Assembly (NCBI GenBank): GCA_902798615.1 | Contig: CADBXL010000027.1 | Span: 1-41,561 of the forward strand | Direction of reading: 5' to 3' | DNA from: an uncultured Bacteroidales bacterium | GTDB taxonomy: Bacteria > Bacteroidota > Bacteroidia > Bacteroidales > Bacteroidaceae | Length of the DNA: 41,561 nucleotides | Shown here: positions 1-7,439 of the stretch, one piece after another | Layout: each line of letters starts with the position of its first letter | Numbering within the stretch: position 1 is the first letter of the stretch | Program-made: the position numbers and the translations under genes | The notes under the pieces: model-generated | What the model was told of the DNA's origin: nothing | What the model saw: only the letters and a program-made list of their open reading frames with translations | Databases searched by the model: none

Positions 1-78
1 CTCTAAATCCCCCTGCATAGGGGGACTTCCATTGGGTTCCGGCTCTCCCCCTATACAGGGGGAGCGGGGAGAGGGTCT
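1..78 (+). repeat. R3 palindromic element, copy 1 (coding)
   Basis: Two GC-rich hairpins in tandem: one around CCCCCTGCATAGGGGG and one around CTCCCCCTATACAGGGGGAG, ending in GAGAGGGTCT. The left end is cut by the window edge. A second copy lies in opposite orientation at 16311-16393. Reading frame 2 is open through the whole element and joins the RluA gene, so it is translated as part of that protein. Confidence 0.75.
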
Positions 79-457
79 GGGTTCTGAGGGCACTCTCCTT
101 ACCCACTGGCTCGTCCGCAACGAGAAGCAGAACAAATCCTATGCCTATGACCATGAGGTGAAGGATTCAAAGAAGGCGCAGCTAAGCTACAGGATTCTTG
201 CCCATTCCGACCGCTATAGCCTTGTAGAGGTACAGCTATACACAGGCCGTCATCATCAGATTCGCTGTCAGCTTGCGAAGATAGGATTGCCTATCAAAGG
301 CGATCTCAAATACGGTTCTCCACGCAGCAACAAGGACGGTTCTATCTGCCTCCTTTCCAGATACATGGAGTTCGTGCATCCTGTCAGCAAAGAGACGATA
401 CGAGTTACCGCCCCATTACCCGATGATGCTCTTTGGCAAGCATTCAAAAATGTCTAG
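2..457 (+). CDS. RluA-family RNA pseudouridine synthase, C-terminal part
   Basis: This is the 3' end of a 23S rRNA/tRNA pseudouridine synthase of the RluA/RluD type, which isomerises uridine to pseudouridine in RNA. What is visible is the C-terminal half of the catalytic fold: the strand-rich stretch with YTGRHHQIRCQLA, then GLPIKGDLKYG and a final segment containing VHPVSKE. These are characteristic of the family. The catalytic aspartate motif lies before the window. The frame is open from base 2, so the gene enters from the left, and the ATG at 32 is internal to a repeat and not a credible start. The first 26 visible residues (SKSPCIGG to GERGEGL) are encoded by palindromic element R3 and precede the natural-looking segment GTLLTHWLVRNEK. 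The element therefore appears to be an in-frame insertion between the catalytic core and its C-terminal part. Confidence 0.85.
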   Translation, partial: SKSPCIGGLPLGSGSPPIQGERGEGLGSEGTLLTHWLVRNEKQNKSYAYDHEVKDSKKAQLSYRILAHSDRYSLVEVQLYTGRHHQIRCQLAKIGLPIKGDLKYGSPRSNKDGSICLLSRYMEFVHPVSKETIRVTAPLPDDALWQAFKNV

Positions 458-486
458 GGGAGAATTATCAATTTTAAAATAGAACT

Positions 487-1155
487 ATGGGATTATTACT
501 TGTACTCATCTTTGGGACATTTGCATTATGCATTATATCGTTGCTACTTGGATTGCTGAGCATGATAGTAGCTTATTTCTATAGTCATTACAGGAAAATA
601 AAGGTAAGGTTTATTACATGGTTCTTTGCACCAGGAATACTCCTTTTCTTTTTTGCAGGCCTAAACTTTGCTGTAAGTGTTTTTTATGGCATTATTACGA
701 ATTCAGATTTAGGCATAGGCGACTATGCAAGCGAAAACATTAACAAGAAATATAATCTTTTTCGGATAGATGCATCCGACTGGAAAATTGACACAAAAGA
801 TTCTGGCTCAGACTTTTGGGAAATCAATGAATTCGATCATGTACAAGAAATACTTGAACATGACGATACCATCGCATTTACATCAAAAATAGATGATCAA
901 TATATCCTTACTCAGTTGAATGCGAACAAGGTTGAATATGCGGTTATAGATTCGGCCTCAACAACCGATGTTCTTTGGAATAAATACACAAAGACGAGAG
1001 GCATAGACAGAGATGACGTATATACTTGCGATGAATATTACATAAGATATAGGAAATATTTCTTAATTGTTGTTCTCGCACTCAATATATTCCTATTCTA
1101 CTTTTTCTTCAAGAAGTTCAAAAAAATTTGGAAAATACTATTTCTGAAGAAATAA
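487..1155 (+). CDS. Hypothetical membrane protein
   Basis: The product has 222 residues and I do not recognise a family. Two hydrophobic segments lie near the N-terminus (about residues 2-30 and 45-72), then a hydrophilic, acidic domain of about 115 residues, a third hydrophobic segment (about 192-208), and a lysine-rich tail ending FLKK. This suggests a membrane-anchored protein with one soluble domain between its second and third membrane spans. It starts 30 bp after the pseudouridine synthase on the same strand, so it may be co-transcribed. The DNA is more AT-rich than the flanking housekeeping genes. No function can be assigned. Confidence 0.65.
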   Translation: MGLLLVLIFGTFALCIISLLLGLLSMIVAYFYSHYRKIKVRFITWFFAPGILLFFFAGLNFAVSVFYGIITNSDLGIGDYASENINKKYNLFRIDASDWKIDTKDSGSDFWEINEFDHVQEILEHDDTIAFTSKIDDQYILTQLNANKVEYAVIDSASTTDVLWNKYTKTRGIDRDDVYTCDEYYIRYRKYFLIVVLALNIFLFYFFFKKFKKIWKILFLKK

Positions 1156-1213
1156 ACATTCGGGCAATACCTTGCTTTTAGCATCGCTATAACTTCGCTC
1201 TTCCTCCGTTGAT

Positions 1214-1297
1214 CCTCCGTACCAAAGTCGGTGCAAAGTCGGTGCAAAGTCGGTGAAGCCCTTATTCTGGATAAGAGGGAAAGCGGACCTACATCGA
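1214..1297 (+). repeat. Dispersed repeat R4, copy A
   Basis: Intergenic copy of a roughly 85-bp dispersed repeat that begins CCTCCGTACC and carries three tandem AAAGTCGGTGC-type units. It continues with GAAGCCCTTATTC and AAGCGGACCTA. Other copies are at 34151-34236 (same strand, three units) and 14837-14899 (opposite strand, one unit). The tail to about 1345 holds looser ATCGGA-type repeats. No coding potential is seen. Confidence 0.8.
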
Positions 1298-1380
1298 GTT
1301 TGGTTCCTTAGAAGAACGGATTTACATCGGACTTAGAGGCAAGGAAGAAACTCCAAAGTGAAAATCAGAAGAACGACTGT

Positions 1381-1818
1381 TTAGCTTACAAGAACTTTTT
1401 GTCTGTAACCTTCATATTCCTCCACAGCATATCTGAAATAGTCAGGAATAGGGATTGACTTATTGGTCTTTGTATCAAAGCAAACCATTGTTGTAATGCA
1501 GTCGCATTTTATCTCCTTTGTCCTGTTATTAAATGCCTGCTGATGAAGCGTGAAACTCTTGTTGCCCATACGGGTAATGGATGTCCGAATATATATTTCC
1601 TCCGGATAATATACAGGAGTAAGGAAATTTGACTCTATATGAGCAACGACAATGGCAAGATGCTCATAGATATCCTTACCCACCACATCAAAAAGATATT
1701 GGGACTTGCTCATATCAAAGAGCGAAAAATACACGTTGTTATTGACATGCCCAAAACGGTCAACGTCAGAAAACCTTAATTGTGCAGGCATTTGATGCCT
1801 AAATGTCTTATCTTCCAT
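1381..1818 (-). CDS. Acyl-CoA thioesterase, hotdog fold (YbgC/FadM-like)
   Basis: A small single-domain hotdog-fold thioesterase of about 145 residues, related to 4-hydroxybenzoyl-CoA thioesterase/YbgC. Such enzymes hydrolyse acyl-CoA or acyl-ACP thioesters in the cytoplasm. The diagnostic segment is RFSDVDRFGHVNNNVYF near the N-terminus: an aspartate five residues before HVNN, as in the family active site on the long hotdog helix. Next comes the usual ESNFLTPVYYPEEIYIRT strand region. I prefer the internal ATG at 1818 (protein MEDKTFRHQMPAQ) because the 13 upstream residues of the longer frame do not resemble the family. The substrate is unknown. Confidence 0.8.
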   Translation of the reverse strand: MEDKTFRHQMPAQLRFSDVDRFGHVNNNVYFSLFDMSKSQYLFDVVGKDIYEHLAIVVAHIESNFLTPVYYPEEIYIRTSITRMGNKSFTLHQQAFNNRTKEIKCDCITTMVCFDTKTNKSIPIPDYFRYAVEEYEGYRQKVLVS

Positions 1819-2031
1819 TTTTGTTCTATTTACCTGATTTTCATCCCAAAAGTACATACAAATGGCTTTTCGCAGAAAGAAACGACAAAGAAAAAATCCG
1901 AAATGTCATTCTTTGAAGATGAACTGCAAAGACGTTCTATATTTTTGCGCACACAACAAGAGTAGTGTGCATGAATAGCAGGACGACAAGACACAATAAT
2001 GTTTTCTGGCAAAGAATAAAATATAGATTTC

Positions 2032-2075
2032 GGCGCAACCGACAAAACCTATGAGGAAGGCTTGTCGGTTGCGCC
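2032..2075. terminator. Perfect 14-bp stem-loop
   Basis: GGCGCAACCGACAA (2032-2045) pairs perfectly with TTGTCGGTTGCGCC (2062-2075) around a 16-base loop. It lies about 40 bp past the stop of the minus-strand PIN toxin gene, so it may terminate that operon. The T-tract on the minus side is weak, so a protein-binding palindrome remains possible. The surrounding 1819-2116 has no convincing gene. Confidence 0.5.
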
Positions 2076-2116
2076 CTAATTCTTGATTATAAAATTAAAT
2101 TTGGCCACTTAAAAAT

Positions 2117-2521
2117 CTAACGGACTACCCAATTCTCTATTTTAATTGAATTTAGTCTCTCTATATGACTTACATTTTCTGTCACCATAATAGCCTTTGC
2201 TACAATCGCGGAAGAACCAATCAATATATCAAAATCCTCAATTGGTCGTCCTTGAGATCGTAATGCTCTTTTCTGTCTTGCATATTCACGGATTGCAAGC
2301 CCGGTGGGAATAACTTCAATATCAGATACAAAAGATTCAATAACATTAATATTACGAGCCTTTCTACCATCATCGCGAACACCACAAAGCAACTCTCCGA
2401 TAGTAGCTTCTGCAATACAGCATTTATCCCAACCTATTTGCAGAATTTTATTCACTACTTCCGGTCTGTTCTGTAAAAAATGAATACAGATACAAGTATC
2501 AAGCAGATACTTCTTTTTCAT
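2117..2521 (-). CDS. PIN-domain toxin, VapC-like ribonuclease
   Basis: A 134-residue PIN-domain protein, the size of type II VapC toxins, which cleave RNA. Expected acidic metal-binding residues are present: D8 in YLLDTC, E43 in IGELLCG, and D96/D98 in IEDFDILIGSSAI. The ATG at 2521 shares one base with the TGA stop of the upstream antitoxin-like gene (TGATG), which indicates translational coupling. A GTG three bases earlier would add one residue. The order antitoxin then toxin is the usual vapBC order. Target RNA is unknown. Confidence 0.88.
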   Translation of the reverse strand: MKKKYLLDTCICIHFLQNRPEVVNKILQIGWDKCCIAEATIGELLCGVRDDGRKARNINVIESFVSDIEVIPTGLAIREYARQKRALRSQGRPIEDFDILIGSSAIVAKAIMVTENVSHIERLNSIKIENWVVR

Positions 2522-2787
2522 CACAAAGAAAAATCAATTACAGGTTTTGAACTACGTGAAGCATAGACATCAGAAATAATTTCATCAGATGTACGATCAT
2601 CTTCCCAAGCACCAGCATATTTTTTAACCATAGCCTCCGTAATACTCACTTTTTCAGAGACAGACTTATCCCTATGCTCAACCACAGAAGCAGTAAGCAT
2701 ACTTGCTAAACGCAATTTCACTTCATCGTTAAGATTACGAAGCATATTCCAATAATTATTGGTTATTGTTATATCTGCTGAACTCAT
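2521..2787 (-). CDS. Putative antitoxin of the PIN toxin
   Basis: An 88-residue, charged, helix-rich protein immediately upstream of and coupled to the PIN toxin. The N-terminus reads as ordered helix (NNYWNMLRNLNDEVKLRLASML) and the C-terminus, with a conserved-looking WEDDRTSDEI segment, could wrap the toxin, as in many VapB/RelB-type antitoxins. I cannot place it in a named antitoxin family. Its antitoxin role rests on position, size and overlap. A candidate -7 promoter element lies about 50 bp upstream. Confidence 0.7.
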   Translation of the reverse strand: MSSADITITNNYWNMLRNLNDEVKLRLASMLTASVVEHRDKSVSEKVSITEAMVKKYAGAWEDDRTSDEIISDVYASRSSKPVIDFSL

Positions 2788-2834
2788 AATATGTTTTTAC
2801 TTTATGTTGTCAATCGCTAATACTAACTCGACTG

Positions 2835-2842
2835 CAAAGATA
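2835..2842 (-). promoter_or_regulatory. Candidate -7 promoter element for the toxin-antitoxin pair
   Basis: On the minus strand TATCTTTG matches the Bacteroidota -7 consensus TAnnTTTG. No clean TTTG is found at the standard distance upstream, so support is moderate. The remainder of 2788-3209 is AT-rich and without a gene, apart from the sigma-factor promoter at 3076-3107. Confidence 0.45.
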
Positions 2843-3075
2843 GTACTTTTTCCAGAAGAAAAAGAAAACAAAAGCACAAAAAGAATGTTTTTTACAAAAA
2901 TTATGTAGTAATTGTATGGTTCTTCGTAAAATTGAAATGGATTTGAGAATATTTTTCCATAAAATATCGGGGATTTTATGAAAAACAAAAAAATATTCGG
3001 TTATCATGCATTTCATAGGCCTTGCATGGGACTTGGAACTTTCTATCTTTTAAAACGAAAATTCCACAAGCTTTA

Positions 3076-3107
3076 TTTGCTTATCTAAAAAGAATATTGT
3101 ATTTTTG
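3076..3107 (+). promoter_or_regulatory. Promoter for the ECF sigma operon
   Basis: TTTG (3076-3079), 20 bp, then TATTTTTG (3100-3107): a full match to the Bacteroidota housekeeping promoter. Transcription would begin near 3114, leaving a leader of about 95 nt before the sigma-factor start. Confidence 0.7.
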
Positions 3108-3209
3108 TAGGCGAAAGTAAAAATTTTTAATTTCTTTGCAAAAAAATTTGAATCTATGGGGTAATGATTCTTCATGTTCAGTTGTATTTAAGATAAACAG
3201 CAACAAAAA

Positions 3210-3722
3210 ATGATGAAACAAAAAGAACAACAGTTTGAACAACTTTTCCATTCAGAATACGATAGGATGTACCGAGTGGCATATATCCTGTTGGGCGACG
3301 AAGACGAGGCAAAAGATGCCGTACAGGATGTCTTTGCAAGTCTGTGGGATGGTACTGTGGAGCTGCGTGAAGAATCTCAACGGTCGTTTCTTCTGACTTG
3401 TATCAGAAACCGTTGCCTCAACATAATTGCGCAATGGGAGAGGCACAGAAAGGTTGAGACTCAGATAGCAAACACGCAAGACATGGAATTCCCAGAACCA
3501 TGGCAGGGAAGACCAGACGACGAGCTTATCGAGATAATACGCCACTATATCGACGGATGGCTCACCCCACAGACAAGTAAGATCATCCACATGCACTTCG
3601 ACGATAGGAAATCCTATAAGGAGATATCCAACTCGCTCGGCATAAGTCTATCAGCCGTAAACAAGCACTTAGTGCAAGGAATGAAAAAACTGCGTAACAC
3701 TTTTAACCGCAAAGAAGCATGA
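3210..3722 (+). CDS. ECF-type RNA polymerase sigma factor
   Basis: A 170-residue sigma-70 family factor of the extracytoplasmic-function group. Region 2 covers roughly residues 10-48 (FHSEYDRMYRVAYILLGDEDEAKD, then VFASLWD). Region 4, with its helix-turn-helix, covers about 113-165 (SYKEISNSLGISLSAVNKHL). The two regions are joined by a linker without region 3, as expected. Its stop overlaps the anti-sigma start (ATGA, 3719-3722). With the receptor that follows, it forms a FecI/FecR/FecA-style set in which substrate binding at the outer membrane would release the sigma factor. A second ATG three bases on could be the real start. Confidence 0.93.
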   Translation: MMKQKEQQFEQLFHSEYDRMYRVAYILLGDEDEAKDAVQDVFASLWDGTVELREESQRSFLLTCIRNRCLNIIAQWERHRKVETQIANTQDMEFPEPWQGRPDDELIEIIRHYIDGWLTPQTSKIIHMHFDDRKSYKEISNSLGISLSAVNKHLVQGMKKLRNTFNRKEA

Positions 3723-4288
3723 AAAAAGAAGAACAAATCAGAATGCTCCTAAATTCAGAGCAATATACAGAAGAGCAACTTGATAAGATGCTCGAAGATT
3801 CCCACATCCCTGCCCCTAATGTGGATAAGGAGTGGCAACGTTTCAAGACAAAGACACAGGCTAAACAGTCAAAGCAGCACAAAAACAAGCCTATGCAATG
3901 GGCTGCCACATTAGCCATCCTTGCTGCACTCTCCGGTATTTCATACGCCGCTATCTCTCACTTCGTATCTGCAAAAGAAGATACAAATGTAACGACAACA
4001 ACTGTGGTGGATGAAAAAGAGAATGCCGTTAAGTCTGCAAGTGTAGAAGAAAAGACAGACACCGTAAGGACTGCCCAGAACTTCAACAACGTGCAGTTGG
4101 AAACAATCATGAATCAGTTGAACAAGGACTTTGGCGTCAAGGTGGTATTCAACAATGAGAATGCCCGCAAAATACGCCTATACCTGTCATGGGAGGCTGA
4201 TGACAAGCTACAGGACATTGTAAACCGCATCAACCACTTTGAGAAAGTACACCTAACACTTTCTTACGAAACAATAACTATAGAGTAG
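3719..4288 (+). CDS. Short FecR-like anti-sigma factor with DUF4974 domain
   Basis: A 189-residue inner-membrane protein. A cytoplasmic N-terminal region of about 60 residues would bind the sigma factor. One membrane segment follows (about 61-80, WAATLAILAALSGISYAAI), then a low-complexity periplasmic linker (about 85-115). The C-terminal domain of about 70 residues starts at FNNVQLETIMNQLNKDFGV and looks like the DUF4974/STN-like domain found at the end of Bacteroidota FecR proteins. The central FecR domain of full-length relatives (usually above 300 residues) is missing, so this is a minimal version. It is translationally coupled to the sigma gene. Confidence 0.8.
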   Translation: MKKEEQIRMLLNSEQYTEEQLDKMLEDSHIPAPNVDKEWQRFKTKTQAKQSKQHKNKPMQWAATLAILAALSGISYAAISHFVSAKEDTNVTTTTVVDEKENAVKSASVEEKTDTVRTAQNFNNVQLETIMNQLNKDFGVKVVFNNENARKIRLYLSWEADDKLQDIVNRINHFEKVHLTLSYETITIE

Positions 4289-4293
4289 CAAGC

Positions 4294-4343
4294 GGCCTCT
4301 CCCCCCGCCCTCTCCCGTAGAGAGGGAGTCTGAAGGCGAAAGG
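4294..4343 (+). repeat. R1 palindromic repeat between anti-sigma and receptor
   Basis: One copy of the repeat beginning GGCCTCTCCCCCCGCCCTCT, with the hairpin CTCTCCCGTAGAGAGGGAG and the tail CTGAAGGCGAAAG. Nearly the same sequence occurs at 32080-32130, and truncated copies form the inverted pair at 16021-16165. It is followed by short AATTCGTAATT-type repeats up to the receptor start. Confidence 0.8.
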
Positions 4344-4390
4344 GGAATATAGGTAATTCGTAATTTGTAATTCATAATTCGAAACTAAGT

Positions 4391-6979
4391 ATGTCTTTCA
4401 CTATAAATACAATCAAGAAACTCCCATTTTGGGGGTTAGGGGGCTTATTATTTCTATTCCTTTTTGCCTCCTCCACAGCAAAGGCACAATCCTTGACGCA
4501 TACATTCAGGAACACGTCACTCTCCGACGCGCTCATCTGGATTGACAACAATCAGGATCGCTACAAGATAAACTTCATCTTTGATGAACTTGAGGATTTC
4601 ACAGTAACAACTTCTTTCAAGAACACATCGGTGAAAGAGGCTGTAAAACAGGTGGTTGGATTCTACCCAATGCGCATAAGCTACGAGAAGAAGGAAATCT
4701 ACGTAGAATGCGTTCAGAAGGCATCAACAAAACTCACAGGACACATCGTTGATGAAAAGGGACTTCCCCTTTCATTTGCAACTATATCACTTCTGTCTGT
4801 AGCAGACTCCAGCTTCATTACTGGTGGTGTGAGCAATGAGAATGGCGATTTCGTTATCCCATGCCAGATGAAGCAGGTTATCGCCAAGGTAACAAGCATC
4901 GGCTATAAGACCGTGACTCGCAAGGCTACAGTCGGACAAATGGGTAATATCACCATGCAGCCAGAGACATATACCGTAAAGGGCGTGGTGGTTAAGGGAG
5001 AAATTCCTCAGTACAAAATGACATCAGGCGGTATTAGCGTGGACGTAGAACATTCTGTTCTGCACGATATCGGTACAGCCGACGACCTTCTCTCAATGAT
5101 TCCAATGGTAAAGGGACGCGACGGCAAGTTTGAGGTTCTCGCAAAGGGTGAGCCAGAAATCTACATCAACAACAAGAAGGTGAACAATGCAAATGAACTG
5201 AAACAACTGAAATCCACCGACATAAAGAATGTTGAGGTTATTACAGCCCCTGGTGCCCGGTATAATGCAGAGGTCAATGCTGTTATCCGTATCAAGACCT
5301 TGAAGCCACAGGGCGACGGACTGAGCGTAGTGGCTTACAACCAGACGAGAATTAACAACAAGTGGTACAACTATGACGACCTCACCCTGAAGTATCGCAC
5401 AAACGGACTGGAAGCTTTTGCCAACGTAGCCCTCGACAACGGAAACTACAGCGCAGACCAGGACGTTGACCAGGAAATCCATATCAGCAAAGATCGGTTT
5501 AATGCAAAAGCGATACTTCCAGTAAGGAGCACATGGACTACGCTCTATTACAAGGGTGGCCTTAGTTACGACTTCAACGCAGATCATTCTGTAGGTCTTA
5601 GTTTCTCTTCGCAGAAAATCTTCTCAAACATTTTCAAGACAGATATGGAGCAGCACTATCAGAAAAACGGAGCTTTTCATGGCGATGTGCTTCTGCTTAC
5701 TGATATTCGTGAAAAGAACAAACCTATATGGGAACTGAATACATACTACGTAGGCAAGGTGGGGAAACTGAATATCGATTTCAACGCCACACTATTGCGA
5801 CGCGAAACTGAGAACAATCTCTATCAGTATGAATATAGCACAGAGTTCGGCAACCGCCCCATAACCAGCAACACCAACGACAAGCGCACTATGGCAGCCG
5901 GTAAACTAATTCTCACCTACCCTGTCTGGAAAGGCGAATTGAGCGGTGGCTCTGAGGTAACAAGTACTCTGAGTAATGGTTTAAACCATAATCAGGAGGG
6001 TATAATTCCTGAGTCTGCCAATGAGACGGATGAAAGGAACATTGCAGGTTTTGCCGAATATCAGATGCAACTGGGGCAATGGCGTATGAATGCCGGTCTG
6101 CGATATGAGCACGTATCAACAAACTACTATTCGTTCGGCATCAAGCAGACAGAGCCAAGCCGCACTTACAACGACTTGTTCCCTACCCTCTCTGCCGCAT
6201 GGCAAAAGGGTAAGTGGAGCGCACAACTGAGCTATACCAAGCGCATCACACGTCCGTCATACAATCAATTAGGTTCATTTGTTGTATATGACAGTCGTAT
6301 GTTCTACGAAGGCGGTAACCCTCTACTACGCCCTTCCACCCGCCAGAGCCTCGACTTCATCCTGACATATTCATGGCTGAACTTCGCAACAGGCTTCACC
6401 CGTGAGAACGATTTCTTTTCACACACAGGTAAGCTATACGACGAGGAGAATGAAATCATTATCCTTACGCCTGAGAACTTCGACCACCAGGATCGCGTAT
6501 ATGCCACCCTCACAGCATCTCCAAAGATTGGTATCTGGCAGCCGATCACCACTTTGCACTACTATCAGCAGATATTCGATGCTGAGAAATATGGTGCTCC
6601 AGAGAAACTGAACAAGCCAGAGTTCTCTGCACGTATGCAGAACTGGTTTACCCTCGGTACAACCGCCAAGGCATTGCTCGACATCAACTACACAGGCAGC
6701 AACCACTGGGGATTGATGTATCGCGGTACAAGCTGCTCCGTGAATGTCCGATTGCAGAAGGCATTCCTCCAAGGTCGTCTCACCGCATCGCTATACGCTG
6801 ATGATATCTTTCGCTCTGCACGTAGCAATATGACCACATACTATGGCATAGGCACCACCGCCCAAAAGGTATATACCTACACCCAGGCAGTAGGTCTCAC
6901 CCTAAGCTACAACTTCAATGCAAGCAACAGCAAGTATAAGGGTACTGGTGCAGGAAACGCAGAGAAATCACGTCTGTAA
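4391..6979 (+). CDS. TonB-dependent outer-membrane receptor with STN domain
   Basis: An 862-residue outer-membrane protein. After a signal peptide ending TAKAQ comes an STN-like signalling domain (about 35-105: FRNTSLSDALIWID, then FKNTSVKEAVKQV), a CarboxypepD_reg-like beta-sandwich (about 114-190: GHIVDEKGLPLSFATI), a plug (about 195-310) and a long beta-barrel of the Outer membrane beta-barrel family. It lacks SusC-specific features. Downstream of a sigma/anti-sigma pair, its STN domain would contact the periplasmic DUF4974 domain and signal inward. Ligand unknown. The signal peptide contains LPFWGLGGLLF, encoded by DNA resembling a shortened R2 palindrome; compare the GH9, dsbD and GH3 signal peptides. 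Confidence 0.88.
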   Translation: MSFTINTIKKLPFWGLGGLLFLFLFASSTAKAQSLTHTFRNTSLSDALIWIDNNQDRYKINFIFDELEDFTVTTSFKNTSVKEAVKQVVGFYPMRISYEKKEIYVECVQKASTKLTGHIVDEKGLPLSFATISLLSVADSSFITGGVSNENGDFVIPCQMKQVIAKVTSIGYKTVTRKATVGQMGNITMQPETYTVKGVVVKGEIPQYKMTSGGISVDVEHSVLHDIGTADDLLSMIPMVKGRDGKFEVLAKGEPEIYINNKKVNNANELKQLKSTDIKNVEVITAPGARYNAEVNAVIRIKTLKPQGDGLSVVAYNQTRINNKWYNYDDLTLKYRTNGLEAFANVALDNGNYSADQDVDQEIHISKDRFNAKAILPVRSTWTTLYYKGGLSYDFNADHSVGLSFSSQKIFSNIFKTDMEQHYQKNGAFHGDVLLLTDIREKNKPIWELNTYYVGKVGKLNIDFNATLLRRETENNLYQYEYSTEFGNRPITSNTNDKRTMAAGKLILTYPVWKGELSGGSEVTSTLSNGLNHNQEGIIPESANETDERNIAGFAEYQMQLGQWRMNAGLRYEHVSTNYYSFGIKQTEPSRTYNDLFPTLSAAWQKGKWSAQLSYTKRITRPSYNQLGSFVVYDSRMFYEGGNPLLRPSTRQSLDFILTYSWLNFATGFTRENDFFSHTGKLYDEENEIIILTPENFDHQDRVYATLTASPKIGIWQPITTLHYYQQIFDAEKYGAPEKLNKPEFSARMQNWFTLGTTAKALLDINYTGSNHWGLMYRGTSCSVNVRLQKAFLQGRLTASLYADDIFRSARSNMTTYYGIGTTAQKVYTYTQAVGLTLSYNFNASNSKYKGTGAGNAEKSRL

Positions 6980-7016
6980 CAGTCATTTCGCAAATAAGTT
7001 TAAGTTAGTTACGAAA

Positions 7017-7048
7017 AAATCCTCACACATTTTCACGTGTGAGGATTT
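7017..7048. terminator. Bidirectional terminator after the receptor gene
   Basis: AAATCCTCACAC (7017-7028) pairs with GTGTGAGGATTT (7037-7048), 12 bp with an 8-base loop. It has A residues before and T-rich sequence after, so it can act for the plus-strand receptor gene and, with ATTTTTTCG on the other side, for minus-strand transcripts. Confidence 0.75.
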
Positions 7049-7065
7049 GTTATTTCCAACAAATC

Positions 7066-7164
7066 ACAAAAAAATCAGCCACCGCGTTTTCACAACGCGG
7101 TGGCTGTTTCAATTGCAACTAATATTCAATCATAATGTGGGCGAACTACTTTTTTGCCCAATTA
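7066..7164 (-). ncRNA. Candidate small RNA, about 100 nt
   Basis: A complete minus-strand promoter (7171-7201) points away from any protein gene and leads within about 90 nt into a strong terminator. That terminator is a 13-bp GC-rich stem (7076-7088 with 7094-7106) followed on the minus strand by ATTTTTTT. Between them the RNA can form a small GGGC/GCCC hairpin and holds no open frame beyond five codons. It lies downstream of the GH5 gene and antisense to nothing annotated. Existence as a stable RNA is inference. Confidence 0.5.
7076..7106. terminator. Strong 13-bp terminator hairpin
   Basis: CAGCCACCGCGTT and AACGCGGTGGCTG pair perfectly around a five-base loop. The minus strand continues into seven T residues and the plus strand into TTTC. 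It ends the candidate small RNA and backs up the terminator at 7017-7048. Confidence 0.75.
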
Positions 7165-7170
7165 CGAGTG

Positions 7171-7201
7171 CAAAGGTAATATTTTTTTTTAATATCGCAA
7201 A
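7171..7201 (-). promoter_or_regulatory. Minus-strand promoter with no protein gene downstream
   Basis: On the minus strand TTTG (7198-7201), 19 bp, then TACCTTTG (7171-7178): a full consensus match. The start would be near 7164. The remaining 7202-7439 is AT-rich and shows no gene. Confidence 0.6.
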
Positions 7202-7439
7202 CGATTTCACCAAAACTTTTGCAAATTAGTGTTATTTCACACTTTTCTTTAGTATAAAGACGTTTTTTTGAGCAAAAAACACTATTTTTCGGGTTATAAG
7301 GTTAGAAGGTTTTCAGGTCGAACTTGCTTTAGCTTGGTTAGCCAAAGCGAACAATGTAATGGCGATGACTACCTCTAACATTCCAATCTTTCCAAACAAA
7401 AAAAGCTCAACGCGAATGGGTGTGCTTAAAATCATGCGT

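Noticed and set aside
1830-2045. Minus-strand 71-residue open frame upstream of the thioesterase
   Set aside because: Cysteine- and serine-rich with no domain pattern, overlaps the 5' end of the thioesterase gene, and has no promoter match.
5093-5587. Long minus-strand frame inside the receptor gene
   Set aside because: It is a shadow of the receptor coding sequence; the composition follows the plus-strand codons and no domain is recognisable.
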